Assembly: GCF_022267375.1 (NCBI RefSeq) | Contig: NZ_JAIZBH010000001.1 | Span: forward strand, 3,672,001-3,736,000 | Length of the DNA: 64,000 nucleotides | Direction of reading: 5' to 3' | Origin: Leptospira sanjuanensis | GTDB taxonomy: Bacteria; Spirochaetota; Leptospiria; Leptospirales; Leptospiraceae | Part shown: positions 1 through 9,637 of the stretch, in pieces | Layout: the number at the start of each line of letters is the position of its first letter | Numbering within the stretch: the first letter of the stretch is position 1 | Notes under the pieces: model-generated | Database searches by the model: none | The model's input: the letters and a program-made list of their open reading frames with translations, nothing else | Told to the model about the DNA's origin: nothing | Position numbers and translations under genes: made by a program

Positions 1-1567
1 CGTATTCGCCGGGTTGTTCCTTTGTTTCGTTCTTCCGAAAACGGCGCATACGACGCCTAACGTCGAAGCTTGCGCGTTCGATCGCCTGGAAATCGCATTC
101 GATTCCGCATCCGTAAAGGAAATTCCGAAAGAACCCAATCGAAATCTTGAATATTCCTCGAAACAGGATTCCTTTTTGAAATTGGGTTTTATCAAGGAAT
201 CCGTTTGGCTTCGGTTTAGCATAAAGGAACATCCTAGATCGAGATGTTTTATCCGGATTCCTCAAGTAACGCTGGACTCGGCGGTTTTGTTTTCCAAATC
301 TTCGGTTCAGATTTCAGGGGATAGATTTCAATATTCTGACAGATCAATCGACGATTATTATCCAGTGTTCCATCTCGAACCTTCGGAAGTTCGAAACGGA
401 AACGACGAATACTACCTTTGGATCAAAACTTCTTCCATCATCAACTTTCCGATTCTACTCGAATCGGGTTTGGAATACCAAAAAGGAAACTATTATAGAA
501 ATCTTTTGATTCTGTTCACGTTGGTGCTAAGTTTGTTCATCACTCTTCTCACGGGGTTTATCTATCGACAAACCTTGGATCCGATTTATTTGAGCATCGT
601 CGGATTTTTGATTTTCGTTTCCTTGGAAGGTTGGGCGTGTTATGCGAACGGATATAAATATCTCTGGCCGAACGCCCCCGAATTTCAAAACATCGCTCCT
701 CCTCTTTTCGCATTTTTAGCTCTTGCTTGTTCGACTTACTTTATGGTTCAGTTTTTATCCCCTTCTTCGCTTCATAAAATCTTTCGTTCGCTATTATCGG
801 TAGTGTCGATCGCGATCGTTTTCGTCGCCGTGTTCACCTCCTTTATCGCGGATCGACCTTTTGTGGTGAAAACGTTCTCTTGGACCTTCCTTGGCGTTTC
901 ATTTTTGATCGTACTTTCGACTCTGAGCGTCATCCGCAGTTTCGGGCCCGCTAGAAAGATCGCGCTTTGTATGATTCCGATCGCCGGAAGCGTGTTGATT
1001 TCCGTTTTGTATTATTTGGACTTTATTCAATATCATGAATATTTGGTTCATGCTTATGTGCTGTCGCTTCCTTCCATTTATGTAGTCGTCATGGTCAGCA
1101 TCGTAGACCGGGAAAAATTCGTACGAAGAAAAAATCTCAGTCGGGCGTATGACATCCAGCAGATGCAGGAGAAACTTAAATCTCCTCCCCGCACATTAGA
1201 ACGGGAACTTCCGAACAAAACCCCCTCGATCCAATTCAGCTTGGATCATCTTTTGAAAGTGGAAAGAATCTTCAAGAATCCCGAATTGAGCAAGGAAGAC
1301 CTCGCGAGCATCCTCAAGATCACTCCTCAAGATTTGGAAAATTATGTTCAGGATGTTTCGAAAGCGCAATCGTTCGAAATTTATGTCAATCAATTCAGAG
1401 TAGAAGAAGCGAAACATCTCTTGAAAACCAGAACGGATCTAAAACAATCGGAAATCGCGCACAGGGCGGGCTTTGTTTCGGGAAGAGAAATGGAAAAATC
1501 GTTTAAAACTTTGACTGGAATGACTCCCTCCGAATATAAACTGATGCTATTCCCCGAATCCATCTAA
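1..1567 (+). CDS. 7TM-DISM membrane sensor with C-terminal AraC-type HTH (5' partial)
   Basis: The reading frame is open through the left edge (in-frame codons from position 2), and the first visible residues look like the end of a signal peptide, so the true start lies outside the window. An extracytoplasmic beta-rich domain (about residues 20-155) is followed by seven or so hydrophobic helices (about 160-370). A soluble tail ends in an AraC/XylS-type helix-turn-helix (about 405-515; [17 protein letters not shown], then GMTPSEYK). The order matches the 7TMR-DISM family, in which a periplasmic ligand domain is joined to a 7TM module. Here the output is DNA binding rather than a kinase or cyclase, which makes it a membrane-tethered one-component regulator. 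The stop lies 2 nt before mltA, so the two are probably cotranscribed. The ligand is unknown. Confidence 0.85.
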   Translation, partial: VFAGLFLCFVLPKTAHTTPNVEACAFDRLEIAFDSASVKEIPKEPNRNLEYSSKQDSFLKLGFIKESVWLRFSIKEHPRSRCFIRIPQVTLDSAVLFSKSSVQISGDRFQYSDRSIDDYYPVFHLEPSEVRNGNDEYYLWIKTSSIINFPILLESGLEYQKGNYYRNLLILFTLVLSLFITLLTGFIYRQTLDPIYLSIVGFLIFVSLEGWACYANGYKYLWPNAPEFQNIAPPLFAFLALACSTYFMVQFLSPSSLHKIFRSLLSVVSIAIVFVAVFTSFIADRPFVVKTFSWTFLGVSFLIVLSTLSVIRSFGPARKIALCMIPIAGSVLISVLYYLDFIQYHEYLVHAYVLSLPSIYVVVMVSIVDREKFVRRKNLSRAYDIQQMQEKLKSPPRTLERELPNKTPSIQFSLDHLLKVERIFKNPELSKEDLASILKITPQDLENYVQDVSKAQSFEIYVNQFRVEEAKHLLKTRTDLKQSEIAHRAGFVSGREMEKSFKTLTGMTPSEYKLMLFPESI

Positions 1568-1569
1568 GA

Positions 1570-2664
1570 ATGCGGTTCCGTTCGATCGTAATCCTTTTTC
1601 TCGCCGTTCAATCGTATTCTTTTTCCGCAAAAGGTTTGGAAGAATCCGGTTTTATCGGCGTAAGGGAAATTCCTTCGTTGTATCATCACGATGATCTACA
1701 ATCACTTCATCGAGCCTTAAAAGAATCCGAATCGTATTACGAACGTCTTCCTTCCGATTGGAAGATCGAATTTCGCAAAACCTCTTACGATAAAAAGGAA
1801 ATGCTGAAGTCCATCGGACAATTAAAAAGAATTTTCCAAAGGAAAAATCGAAAGCAAAGAAATAAGGAACTTCAAGAATCCTTCGAGTTTCTGGAAACCG
1901 CCGATCTCCAAAACGGAAAGATCACCGGATATTACGAAGTCATAATAGACGGAAGACTTGCGCCCGAAGGAGAATTTCTGTACCCGATCCTGGAAACTCC
2001 TTCCGACTTGATCGTTAAAAAGGAGGCAAATGGAAAACGAATCGGTAAAATCGTAAACGGAGACTTCGTCCCTTACGACTCCAGAGCGGAATTATCCGAT
2101 CCTTCCGTTTGGAAAAGCAAATCGAAGGCCATCGCATTCGTGAAGATCACCGATCTTCATCTCGCACAACTCGAAGGTTCCGCCGTGGTTCGAATCCGCC
2201 AACGTAATCCGTTTCGCATAACGTATGCTTCGGATAACGGAAAGGAATATCGAAGTCCGGCCGAATCCTTGCAAGGAATCTGCAAAAGTCTGATCCCTTC
2301 GGATCTCAAGGATTGTATACAAGAATATCCTAAAGAAGTAAAGGACGCAATCCTCCAAAATCCGAGATATGTTTTTTTTAAACGGGAATCGTCCGCGCCG
2401 AGAGGAAGCGGAGGAATCGAATTGATTCCTAAACGATCCGTCGCTATGGACCCGAACATTCCTTTAGGAATTCCCGCTTTGCTTACGTTCGACTCTCCTT
2501 TGCTCGCGGAATCGAACCGAATCGTGTTCGTTCACGATCGAGGTTCTAAGATTACGGGGCACGGACGTTTGGATTATTTCTTAGGCACAGGGCAACGCGC
2601 GGAAGAACAAGCCGGAAGGATTCAAACCCAAGGAAGAATTCTTTTAATGCTGCCGAAGAAATAA
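1570..2664 (+). CDS. mltA: Membrane-bound lytic murein transglycosylase A (MltA)
   Basis: MltA-type lytic transglycosylases cleave the MurNAc-GlcNAc bond of peptidoglycan and leave a 1,6-anhydro product. The protein has an N-terminal signal peptide, then the MltA barrel with KITGYYEV near residue 117, a family hallmark. It ends in a 3D domain ([20 protein letters not shown], about residues 318-338) that carries the conserved aspartates. Length (364 aa) is normal for the family. No lipobox cysteine is visible after the signal sequence, so it may be periplasmic rather than lipid-anchored. It follows the 7TM-DISM/AraC regulator by 2 nt, so that regulator may be linked to cell-wall turnover (inference). 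Confidence 0.9.
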   Translation: MRFRSIVILFLAVQSYSFSAKGLEESGFIGVREIPSLYHHDDLQSLHRALKESESYYERLPSDWKIEFRKTSYDKKEMLKSIGQLKRIFQRKNRKQRNKELQESFEFLETADLQNGKITGYYEVIIDGRLAPEGEFLYPILETPSDLIVKKEANGKRIGKIVNGDFVPYDSRAELSDPSVWKSKSKAIAFVKITDLHLAQLEGSAVVRIRQRNPFRITYASDNGKEYRSPAESLQGICKSLIPSDLKDCIQEYPKEVKDAILQNPRYVFFKRESSAPRGSGGIELIPKRSVAMDPNIPLGIPALLTFDSPLLAESNRIVFVHDRGSKITGHGRLDYFLGTGQRAEEQAGRIQTQGRILLMLPKK

Positions 2665-3026
2665 ACAAATCTCCGAAAGAATCCGCAGCTTGCCTTTATC
2701 TCGATCCAATCCTTAAAAAACGTATTCAATTTTAATCATAATGTTCGCCTCTTAATGGAACGTTCGTAATACAAAAAAGGAATGTCGTTTTAAAATCATT
2801 GTCTAAAACACGAATTCGAATCGTATAATTCCTCTTATCGGAAACAAGAATTAAGTTTTCGAAAACTTAGGAAATCGTTTTACAACGTTATGAGCTTCTG
2901 TTTTTCATTCATCTAAACAAGATTCAAAAAGCGATCTACGTTATTCTTTCAATGACTAACGTTCGTTTGCCGATTTTATAAACAAAGAAATAGAGACTAC
3001 GGGATTCAATTCTACAGGAAGTATGC
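2665..3026 (+). promoter_or_regulatory. AT-rich intergenic leader with 18-bp palindrome upstream of the Amt-cyclase gene
   Basis: This 362-bp gene-free stretch is AT-rich. It holds a perfect 18-bp palindrome at 2852-2869 (TAAGTTTTCGAAAACTTA), about 160 bp before the start of the ammonium transporter-cyclase. I see no sigma54-type GG-GC promoter. A purine-rich AGGAAG at 3017-3022 is the ribosome-binding site of the next gene. The palindrome is a candidate operator; no regulator can be assigned from sequence alone. Confidence 0.5.
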
Positions 3027-5132
3027 ATGCATTTGATGTTTATGGGCGCGACTGAAAAAACACTAACGGACGTTTTGTGGATCTTACTCTGCTCGGGTTT
3101 GGTTCTATTGATGCAGGGCGGATTTTTAATCTTAGAATCCGGTCTCACTCGGGCAAAGAATTCGATCAACGTTGCGATCAAAAACATCGCCGACTTCGGA
3201 ATCGCAACGGTCCTCTTTTGGTTCGTAGGATTCGGTCTGATGTTCGGAAATTCCTGGAAAGGAATCGTGGGAACATCCTGGTATCTTCCTGTGTTTCCTC
3301 CGGACGACGTTTGGAGCCCGGCATTCTTTCTGTTTCAATTGGTTTTTTGCGGAACAGCCGCGACGATCGTTTCCGGTGCGATCGCCGAACGATTGAAATT
3401 CGTTTCTTACGTCATATCGACCATACTCATTTCCGGTTTTATCTATCCGATCGCGGGACATTGGGTCTGGGCTGGATTGTATCAATCCGAAACCCACGGA
3501 TGGTTATCCGTATTAGGTTTTCGTGATTTTGCCGGATCGTCCGTCGTTCACAGCGTCGGTGGTTGGGTTGCTCTCGCGTTTTTGCTCGTGGTCGGTCCGC
3601 GCGCCGGAAGATTCGTGGAAGGAGAAGCACCGCGAAAAGTGACGGGAAGCAATCTCCCCTTAGCGATGTTAGGCGGAATTATTCTTTGGGTCGGCTGGTT
3701 CGGATTCAACGGAGGAAGCACGCTCGCTTTCGACCGTCACGTTCCCACGGTTTTACTGAATACGGTTCTCGCTTCGGGAGCCGCGATGTTTTCCGGTTTG
3801 TTTATCGGATGGTTCCGTAAAGGATATCCGGATGCGGTTCTCCCGTTAAACGGATCTCTCGGAGGACTCGTGGCGATCACCGCCTGTGCGAACGTTGTGA
3901 ACGCGGTGGAAGCCGGAGTCATCGGACTTTTTGCGGGGATGCTCGTTTCCCCCATCGAAGATATATTAGAAAAACTGAAAATTGACGACGCGGTCGGCGC
4001 GGTTCCGGTTCACTTAGGAATGGGAATTTTCGGAACGCTCTGTGTGGGGGTTTTCGGAAATCTCCAGATCCTCAACTCGGGTCTGACTCGATGGGGGCAA
4101 ATTCAGATTCAATTGGTGGGAATCGTATCGATCGGAGCGTTCGCATTCGGAACTTCTTATATTCTTTTTTCGATCATCAATCGATTCTTTAAACTCAGAG
4201 TGGATCCGGAGGAAGAATACCAGGGACTCAACATCTCCGAACACAAGGCGACCACCGAACTCATCGATCTCTTTTTAGTAATGGAACATCAGAAACGGAC
4301 CGGAGATTTGAGTTACGACGTACCGGTAGAACCGTTTACCGAAGTCGGTCAGATCGCGAACCGTTACAATCAGGTTCTCGGAACCGTCCGAAACACTTTG
4401 GAAGAAAACGAAAGAGCTAGGAAGGAATTGGCAAAGGCTTACGCGAAAGTTCAGAAGGAACAGGAAAGAGCCGAGAAGTTATTGTTAAACGTATTGCCGA
4501 AACCGATCGCCGATAAACTCAAAAAGGACAGTTCCGTAATCGCGCAGAGTTTTAACGAGGCGACGATCCTTTTCGCGGATATCGTGGGTTTTACCGAAAT
4601 AGCGGGAAAATTCCACCCCGAAAAGGTGGTGCGGATTTTAAACAAGGTATTTTCCGCCTTCGATCTGATGGCGGAAAAATACGGATTGGAAAAGATCAAA
4701 ACGATCGGAGATGCCTACATGGTCGTGGGCGGACTTCCTCAGCCGAGGCAGAATCATACATTAGCGATCGCTCATATGGCTTGGGAAATGATGGATCTAT
4801 TGAAACGATTCCGAATCCGAGAAGGAAATCTTAAATTGGATATGAGGATCGGAATCAACACAGGGCCGGTCGTAGCCGGAGTGATCGGAACCAAAAAATT
4901 CATCTATGACATTTGGGGAGACGCGGTCAACGTAGCGAGCAGAATGGAATCGCACGGACTCAGCGGACAAATCCAAGTCACTCCGTCGACTGCGAATCTG
5001 ATTTCTGAAGAATTCTCGATGGAGAAAAGAGAAGACGTCGAAATCAAAGGAAAAGGAAAAGTCAATACGTTCATCCTGACCGAGCGAAAAAAATCCCCCT
5101 CCGAGGAATTATTCTTCGGATTTAGAACATGA
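3027..5132 (+). CDS. Ammonium transporter (Amt) fused to class III adenylate cyclase
   Basis: Residues about 10-395 form an Amt/Rh channel. The substrate-site Asp and first pore His are present (DFAGSSVVH, D167 and H175), and so is the second pore His (VPVHLGMG, H329). A HAMP-like linker and charged coiled coil (about 405-490) leads to a class III cyclase (about 505-690). The cyclase has both metal aspartates (FADIVGF, D518; IGDAYM, D562), the adenine-selecting Lys and Asp (KTIGD; YDIWGD) and the transition-state Asn/Arg (NVASRM), so adenylate rather than guanylate cyclase activity is predicted. It would sit in the inner membrane and report ammonium as cAMP. The ATG at 3027 has AGGAAG just upstream. 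A cNMP-binding gene converges on it with 13 bp between the stops. Confidence 0.93.
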   Translation: MHLMFMGATEKTLTDVLWILLCSGLVLLMQGGFLILESGLTRAKNSINVAIKNIADFGIATVLFWFVGFGLMFGNSWKGIVGTSWYLPVFPPDDVWSPAFFLFQLVFCGTAATIVSGAIAERLKFVSYVISTILISGFIYPIAGHWVWAGLYQSETHGWLSVLGFRDFAGSSVVHSVGGWVALAFLLVVGPRAGRFVEGEAPRKVTGSNLPLAMLGGIILWVGWFGFNGGSTLAFDRHVPTVLLNTVLASGAAMFSGLFIGWFRKGYPDAVLPLNGSLGGLVAITACANVVNAVEAGVIGLFAGMLVSPIEDILEKLKIDDAVGAVPVHLGMGIFGTLCVGVFGNLQILNSGLTRWGQIQIQLVGIVSIGAFAFGTSYILFSIINRFFKLRVDPEEEYQGLNISEHKATTELIDLFLVMEHQKRTGDLSYDVPVEPFTEVGQIANRYNQVLGTVRNTLEENERARKELAKAYAKVQKEQERAEKLLLNVLPKPIADKLKKDSSVIAQSFNEATILFADIVGFTEIAGKFHPEKVVRILNKVFSAFDLMAEKYGLEKIKTIGDAYMVVGGLPQPRQNHTLAIAHMAWEMMDLLKRFRIREGNLKLDMRIGINTGPVVAGVIGTKKFIYDIWGDAVNVASRMESHGLSGQIQVTPSTANLISEEFSMEKREDVEIKGKGKVNTFILTERKKSPSEELFFGFRT

Positions 5133-5145
5133 TAAATTTCTAATG

Positions 5146-6168
5146 TTATGAATTTGCGGTTTCCGGTTCCGGATCGGAAGCCGCGGTCTGCAACTCCGCG
5201 TCGCTCGCGTTCGATGCCTGCTCCGCTAATTTGTCCAATCCTTCTCCGTTGACTTCTTCGCTTGCCGCTTCCTGCGCTACGGCGGTCACGGCTTCGGATG
5301 GTGCGTTCCCAAGATTCGCTTGGGCTTCTTTACTGAGCTTGAAACAGTGATTCAAAATCGTAAAGTCATAGACGATCGTCTTAAAGACGTTGAAGAAAAG
5401 TTTCGAATTTAAAGTAAGAACTCGATACAAAAGATTTCGATCGATCGAAGTGATCACGGCGACGTCGTCCACCGCTTTTACGGAAAAAACTCTCGGATTG
5501 GAACCGATCAAAGACGAAAGATCGAGCAGATCTCCGGGGTGATAATCGCGGATTTCGGATTCGGTCCCGTCTTTTGCCACCTTGCTTAACACCAGCTTTC
5601 CTTGCAAAACGAACCAAAGTTTTTCGGACGCTGGTTCTCCCGAATGAAAAACGTATTTTCCGGGAGAATAATAATTGCTGAGATGTCCGTAAATTTTCGT
5701 AATAACTCCTAAATTATGAATTCTGCATGTTTCATAATCGTTCGCAAATTCCAAATCAGACGGATCGATCTTAATAAAAGAACTAAGTTTCGTGAAATTC
5801 AATTCTTCCCTATAATGCCTGCTTGCGGCGGTTAATAAAAGCCGAAACATAAACTTGGGATTTTTGTGAATCATATTCTCGATGATGCTGCTGTCCAAGG
5901 AAATCAAACGAGTTCCGTCGGATGCCGCAATTGCGGAGGCGGTTCTTTTTCCTCCGGTCAATAGCGCCATTTCCCCGAAAAAATTATTCTCGCTGATGCG
6001 GCAAATCGCACGCTCTTTGTGATCCACGGTTTCGGAAAGAACGACGGAACCCTTGGAGATAAAAAACATCTGATCCTTGGATTGATCTCCCTGACGAAAG
6101 ATAATCTGGCCTTTTGAATAATCGATCGGTTGAATGTGATTGAGTAAGTTCGGTGATTCAGGTGGCAT
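5146..6168 (-). CDS. Tandem cyclic-nucleotide-binding domain protein
   Basis: There are two CNB (Crp-like) beta-barrels, about residues 8-120 and 150-265. The first has a complete phosphate-binding cassette (FFGEMALLTGGKRTASA), with the Glu and Arg that hold cyclic nucleotide. The second cassette (PGDLLDLSSLIGSNPRVFS) lacks the Glu and is degenerate. No HTH, kinase or channel domain follows; the C-terminal 60 residues are Ala/Glu/Asp-rich and probably disordered. It is soluble, with no signal peptide. The convergent neighbour is the Amt-adenylate cyclase, so this may be the cAMP receptor of that circuit (inference). The output partner is unknown. Confidence 0.88.
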   Translation of the reverse strand: MPPESPNLLNHIQPIDYSKGQIIFRQGDQSKDQMFFISKGSVVLSETVDHKERAICRISENNFFGEMALLTGGKRTASAIAASDGTRLISLDSSIIENMIHKNPKFMFRLLLTAASRHYREELNFTKLSSFIKIDPSDLEFANDYETCRIHNLGVITKIYGHLSNYYSPGKYVFHSGEPASEKLWFVLQGKLVLSKVAKDGTESEIRDYHPGDLLDLSSLIGSNPRVFSVKAVDDVAVITSIDRNLLYRVLTLNSKLFFNVFKTIVYDFTILNHCFKLSKEAQANLGNAPSEAVTAVAQEAASEEVNGEGLDKLAEQASNASDAELQTAASDPEPETANS

Positions 6169-6388
6169 CGTTACGAATTCTTATATTAAATTTTAAAGAA
6201 AGAGACGAATCAATTGATGGGATTCTTAAACTATTTTAAAAAAAAGGGCCGCATTCTCCCGATTAACCCGAAAGGATTACCGATTGTCTTATGATAACAG
6301 CGGTCATATCATTTTTTAAATGGAGAATTCGATTTAGAATCCATTGACGTGAAATCAACGAGGGAAAAGCTGGGGACGGAGAAATCGT

Positions 6389-7147
6389 ATGTCTATCGAA
6401 ACGGAAAAAGATCTGATCGGACTCAAAAAAATCGGCAAAATCGTCGGACTCGTTCTGAAAGAAATGAAATCCTTTGCCAAGTCCGGAATGTCCACGAAAG
6501 AACTGGATGAATTCGGACTAAAACTTTTGAAACAATATGGCGCTCGATCCGCCCCCGCGATTACATACAACTTTCCCGGTGCGACTTGCATCAGCGTGAA
6601 CCGCGAGATCGCGCACGGAGTTCCGTCCTCCAAAAAAATCCTGAAAGACGGGGATCTCATCAACATCGATGTTTCGGCCGAGTTAGACGGTTATTTCGGC
6701 GACAACGGAAGTTCCTTCCTTTTAGGACAAGGTCATCCCGTTTTAAATTCATTAGTCGATTGTTCCCGAACCTCGCTTTACAAGGGTTTGTCGGCCGCAA
6801 AGACCGGAAATAAAATCAGCGATATCGGAAGAGCAATCCACGAAGAAGCGAAGTCTTACGGATTCACAGTCATCAAAAATCTCATGGGACATGGAACCGG
6901 TTCGAGCCTGCATGAAGCCCCGAAATACATTCCTTGTTACGAGGACAAACGTTATTCTCAACAATTAAAATCCGGCATGGTCCTTGCGATCGAGACGTTC
7001 ATTTCAACCAAATCCGAAATCGCTTTGGAGACTTCGGACGGTTGGACGCTGGTCACTCGCGACGGAAGCTACGTCGCGCAACAGGAACATACGATCGTCG
7101 TTACGGACGACAAGCCGATTCTTTTAACGGCGAGTAACGGAGTTTAA
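6389..7147 (+). CDS. map: Methionine aminopeptidase, type I
   Basis: This cytoplasmic dinuclear-metal peptidase removes initiator Met. All five metal ligands are visible: Asp in NIDVSAELDG, Asp in YFGDNGSSF, His in GHGTGSSLHEAP, Glu in AIETF and Glu in QQEHT. The length (252 aa) is normal for bacterial type I enzymes without an N-terminal extension. The usual GDTSRTF segment around the second Asp reads GDNGSSF, which suggests a diverged paralogue. The start ATG has GGAG seven bases upstream. The gene stands alone, divergent from the cNMP-binding gene. Confidence 0.93.
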   Translation: MSIETEKDLIGLKKIGKIVGLVLKEMKSFAKSGMSTKELDEFGLKLLKQYGARSAPAITYNFPGATCISVNREIAHGVPSSKKILKDGDLINIDVSAELDGYFGDNGSSFLLGQGHPVLNSLVDCSRTSLYKGLSAAKTGNKISDIGRAIHEEAKSYGFTVIKNLMGHGTGSSLHEAPKYIPCYEDKRYSQQLKSGMVLAIETFISTKSEIALETSDGWTLVTRDGSYVAQQEHTIVVTDDKPILLTASNGV

Positions 7148-7164
7148 AAAGATATTCAAAAATT

Positions 7165-7959
7165 CTAATTCTTTCTACCCTTTCCGACGGAAAACAACAA
7201 AGAACCCAACCAAGCTGAAAATCCGATCGGCAGAAGCGAGGCTAAGAATTTTTGAATTTTATTGACCAATCCTACAACGATTATCGTTCGATTCTTGTCC
7301 ATTCCAGTAAGAGCGGTTCTTACGACATTTTCCGGCGTGAGCCATATAAACTCGGGCGTTCGAAACCCGGCCGGAAATGCTTTGGAAAAAAATGGAGTTC
7401 GAATCGGCCCCGGACAAACCGCATGTACAGTGACTCCGCTTCCAATAAGTTCCCGGCTCAGCCCTTCCGTGAAATATACGACAAACACTTTGGATGCGGC
7501 GTAAATCGTAAAATACGGAACGGGTTGAAACGAAGCGCTCGAGGCTAAGTTTAGAATTCTTCCCTTACCCTGTTCCAAAAAAAGAGGAAGAATTTTCCGA
7601 GTAAGATGCACGAGTCCTTCTACATTCACTCGAATCGTAGTCAAAAAGCTCGATTCCGGTTCGGTTGCAAAATCTCCGATATATCCGAGTCCCGCGTTAT
7701 TCACGAGAAGATCCGGTTTTATTTTTTTGCGGGTTATATAGGAAACGATCTTTTCTCTTCCTTCCTCGCTGAAAAGGTCCGCGGCTACCGCTTCCACTTT
7801 GATCTTGTATTTTTTCTCCAATTCACTTTGTAGAGCTTTGAGTGAAGCGGCGGAAATATCGGTTAGAATCAGGTTCGTTCCCCGTTCTGCGAGTTGTTTT
7901 GAAAACTCTCTTCCGAGTCCGCCGGAGGCGCCCGTAATTAAAGCGACTTCGTATTTCAT
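7165..7959 (-). CDS. Short-chain dehydrogenase/reductase (classical SDR)
   Basis: A Rossmann-fold oxidoreductase with the glycine motif TGASGGLG near the N-terminus, NNAG in strand 4, a catalytic Ser in NLASSAS and the YAASK Tyr-Lys pair. The Asp in LILTDI after strand 2 favours NAD(H). The ATG at 7959 is chosen over one 21 bases further upstream because AAGGAAAAG lies at the right distance before it. The C-terminus is hydrophobic (about residues 230-260), as in membrane-associated 3-ketoacyl or steroid-type SDRs. The substrate cannot be told from sequence. It ends 17 bp from the convergent map gene. Confidence 0.9.
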   Translation of the reverse strand: MKYEVALITGASGGLGREFSKQLAERGTNLILTDISAASLKALQSELEKKYKIKVEAVAADLFSEEGREKIVSYITRKKIKPDLLVNNAGLGYIGDFATEPESSFLTTIRVNVEGLVHLTRKILPLFLEQGKGRILNLASSASFQPVPYFTIYAASKVFVVYFTEGLSRELIGSGVTVHAVCPGPIRTPFFSKAFPAGFRTPEFIWLTPENVVRTALTGMDKNRTIIVVGLVNKIQKFLASLLPIGFSAWLGSLLFSVGKGRKN

Positions 7960-8115
7960 ATTCTTTTCCTTCCATTCCAAATCTTCAGAATTATCATTTC
8001 GACGAATTCCGATTCATGTTAAACGAATTAGGAAATTCTATCGACCGATCTTATAATTTCCCCGTCCGTTTAGCAAAATGCTTCCTAAGGGATGTGTTTT
8101 GAATAAAATACGGTC

Positions 8116-8571
8116 ATGTATCCGAAATTTCAAAATCTTAGAATCGTCTTTATCTCACTTATCTTTGTTTGTTTCCACTCCGTTTTTGCGCATAAAGGAA
8201 AACCCGGTTTCGTTTTGGAAGAATTTTCGAAACTCACCGATCAAATCGACCTTGAAAATCCCGGACCGACCTCGGTGGAAGCCCTTGAAACACTGCTTCG
8301 ACAAGGCGGAGAAAAAGAAAAAGATTCGGAAATTTTCCGCAAAGCGCTTCCGATCTTGATCGAACTCGGAAAAACTTCCGATCCGTCTGCAAAACGAAAA
8401 CTCTACTCGGAACTCGTCGCTCTTTTAAAGGAAGTGATCGGTTATCACGATCGCTCCGGAGCCGTTCTTTATCATTGTTCGAAATCCGGCAAACAATGGA
8501 TTACGAACGCTTCAAAAGTGGAGAATCCTTTCGATCGGAAAAATCGTTCCTGCATTCAAAAAATGGAATAG
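8116..8571 (+). CDS. Small exported protein with DUF3347-like C-terminus
   Basis: A 151-aa protein with a clear signal peptide (cleavage after HSVFA) and a helical middle. The C-terminal segment (YHCSKSGKQWITNASKVENPF, then a Cys near the end) resembles the end of DUF3347-type periplasmic domains, where a Cys, a Trp and a NPF/NPY motif recur. DUF3347 proteins are often linked to heavy-metal efflux, and the paired cysteines here could bind metal (inference). No metal transporter is adjacent. The assignment rests on motif resemblance only. Confidence 0.65.
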   Translation: MYPKFQNLRIVFISLIFVCFHSVFAHKGKPGFVLEEFSKLTDQIDLENPGPTSVEALETLLRQGGEKEKDSEIFRKALPILIELGKTSDPSAKRKLYSELVALLKEVIGYHDRSGAVLYHCSKSGKQWITNASKVENPFDRKNRSCIQKME

Positions 8572-8670
8572 AGCGTTTTTTTGCGGGCGAGATTGCGTCG
8601 GCTCTACGATGCAGGAAAGAACAGCTTACTTTGTTAAGCGAAATCACAAAATAAGCCGAAATCTTTTTTG

Positions 8671-9327
8671 TTAAGCGAATTCTTCCAATTTTTCGAAATC
8701 GAGATTCGTCAAGAACTCCAAGGAAGCCGTGATCCTTTCCGGAGGCCAATTCCACCACTGCAACTTTAAGAGTTTCTCTTTAACGTCCTGAGGAAATCGT
8801 TCTCGAATCACCCGAGCGGAGTTTCCGCCGACGATCGCATAATCCGGAACGTCTCGCGCCACGACCGAATACGCACCGATGATCGCGCCATTCCCGATTT
8901 TTATGCCGGGAAGAATCACCGCGTTGGTTCCGATCCAAACGTCGTTGCCGACGATCGTGTTTCCTTTATCCGGAAAGTCTTCCGGTCGGGGCATGACCTT
9001 TTCCCATCCATTTCCGAAAATCGCAAACGGATAAGTAGAGAACGCATTCATCTTGTGATTAGCCCCGTTCATGATGAACTTCACGCCGGTCGCGATCGCA
9101 CAAAACTTTCCGATCACGAGTTTATCGCCTCGAAAGTCGTAATGATACAGAACATTCTTCGTTTCAAAATGTTCGGCCCCATCGGGATCGTCGTAATAGG
9201 TATAATCTCCCACTTCGATCCAAGGAGATCGAATGAAGTTTTTTAAGAATCCGATTCTCGGAAATTGAGGAAACGGATGCGGCGTGGACGGATCGGGTCC
9301 GTATGAATTCGAATTTACATCTTGCAT
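8671..9327 (-). CDS. Vat-like xenobiotic O-acetyltransferase (left-handed beta-helix)
   Basis: A hexapeptide-repeat acetyltransferase of the CatB/Vat group, which acetylates hydroxyls of streptogramin A or chloramphenicol-type molecules from acetyl-CoA. Seen here: [32 protein letters not shown] (catalytic His in NGANH), [16 protein letters not shown], and hexapeptide turns up to [15 protein letters not shown] start at the ATG at 9327 because GGGAGG lies seven bases upstream; this also gives 218 aa, the usual family length, whereas the longer frame adds 20 residues not typical of the family. Whether it confers resistance is unknown; chromosomal homologues often have other substrates. Confidence 0.9.
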   Translation of the reverse strand: MQDVNSNSYGPDPSTPHPFPQFPRIGFLKNFIRSPWIEVGDYTYYDDPDGAEHFETKNVLYHYDFRGDKLVIGKFCAIATGVKFIMNGANHKMNAFSTYPFAIFGNGWEKVMPRPEDFPDKGNTIVGNDVWIGTNAVILPGIKIGNGAIIGAYSVVARDVPDYAIVGGNSARVIRERFPQDVKEKLLKLQWWNWPPERITASLEFLTNLDFEKLEEFA

Positions 9328-9637
9328 GGATAAACCTCCCATCGCAAAAGGGAACACGGGTAACTGTTCGAAATCGCTCGTTGCCAACGCAATCGACCGG
9401 GCTCTTTTTAGGAAGCGTAAGTACGAATTTGGAAAACGGGTTTGCCGATAAAAGTTCGGCCCCGCCTCCTCGGAAACGAAGCGGCGATTCTTCTTTTATT
9501 TAAATTGAAAAGCAAAAGAGAATATTCGGAAAACAGAATATTCCCGAAATCGAGGCGGGTTTTACAGGCTCATGATGGATCCAGATTGGATCCATCCTAT
9601 TTCCAAGTCAATTCCGAAATCGAACGACCGAAGAAGT
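9328..9637. promoter_or_regulatory. 310-bp spacer with inverted repeats upstream of the Vat-like gene
   Basis: No gene is seen. The spacer holds a perfect inverted repeat at 9574-9596 (GATGGATCC, 5-nt loop, GGATCCATC) and two copies of the self-complementary octamer GAATATTC at 9520-9527 and 9536-9543. Neither has a terminal T-run on the minus strand, so operator function for the downstream acetyltransferase is as likely as termination of the acyl-CoA dehydrogenase transcript. Confidence 0.45.

Noticed and set aside
3301..3460. A frameshift or gene boundary between Amt and cyclase halves was considered
   Set aside because: One uninterrupted frame with a HAMP-like and coiled-coil linker joins the halves, so the fusion is genuine in this sequence.
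8671..9327. Assigning a vat or cat resistance gene symbol
   Set aside because: Chromosomal xenobiotic acetyltransferase homologues often lack resistance activity; the fold is clear but not the substrate.
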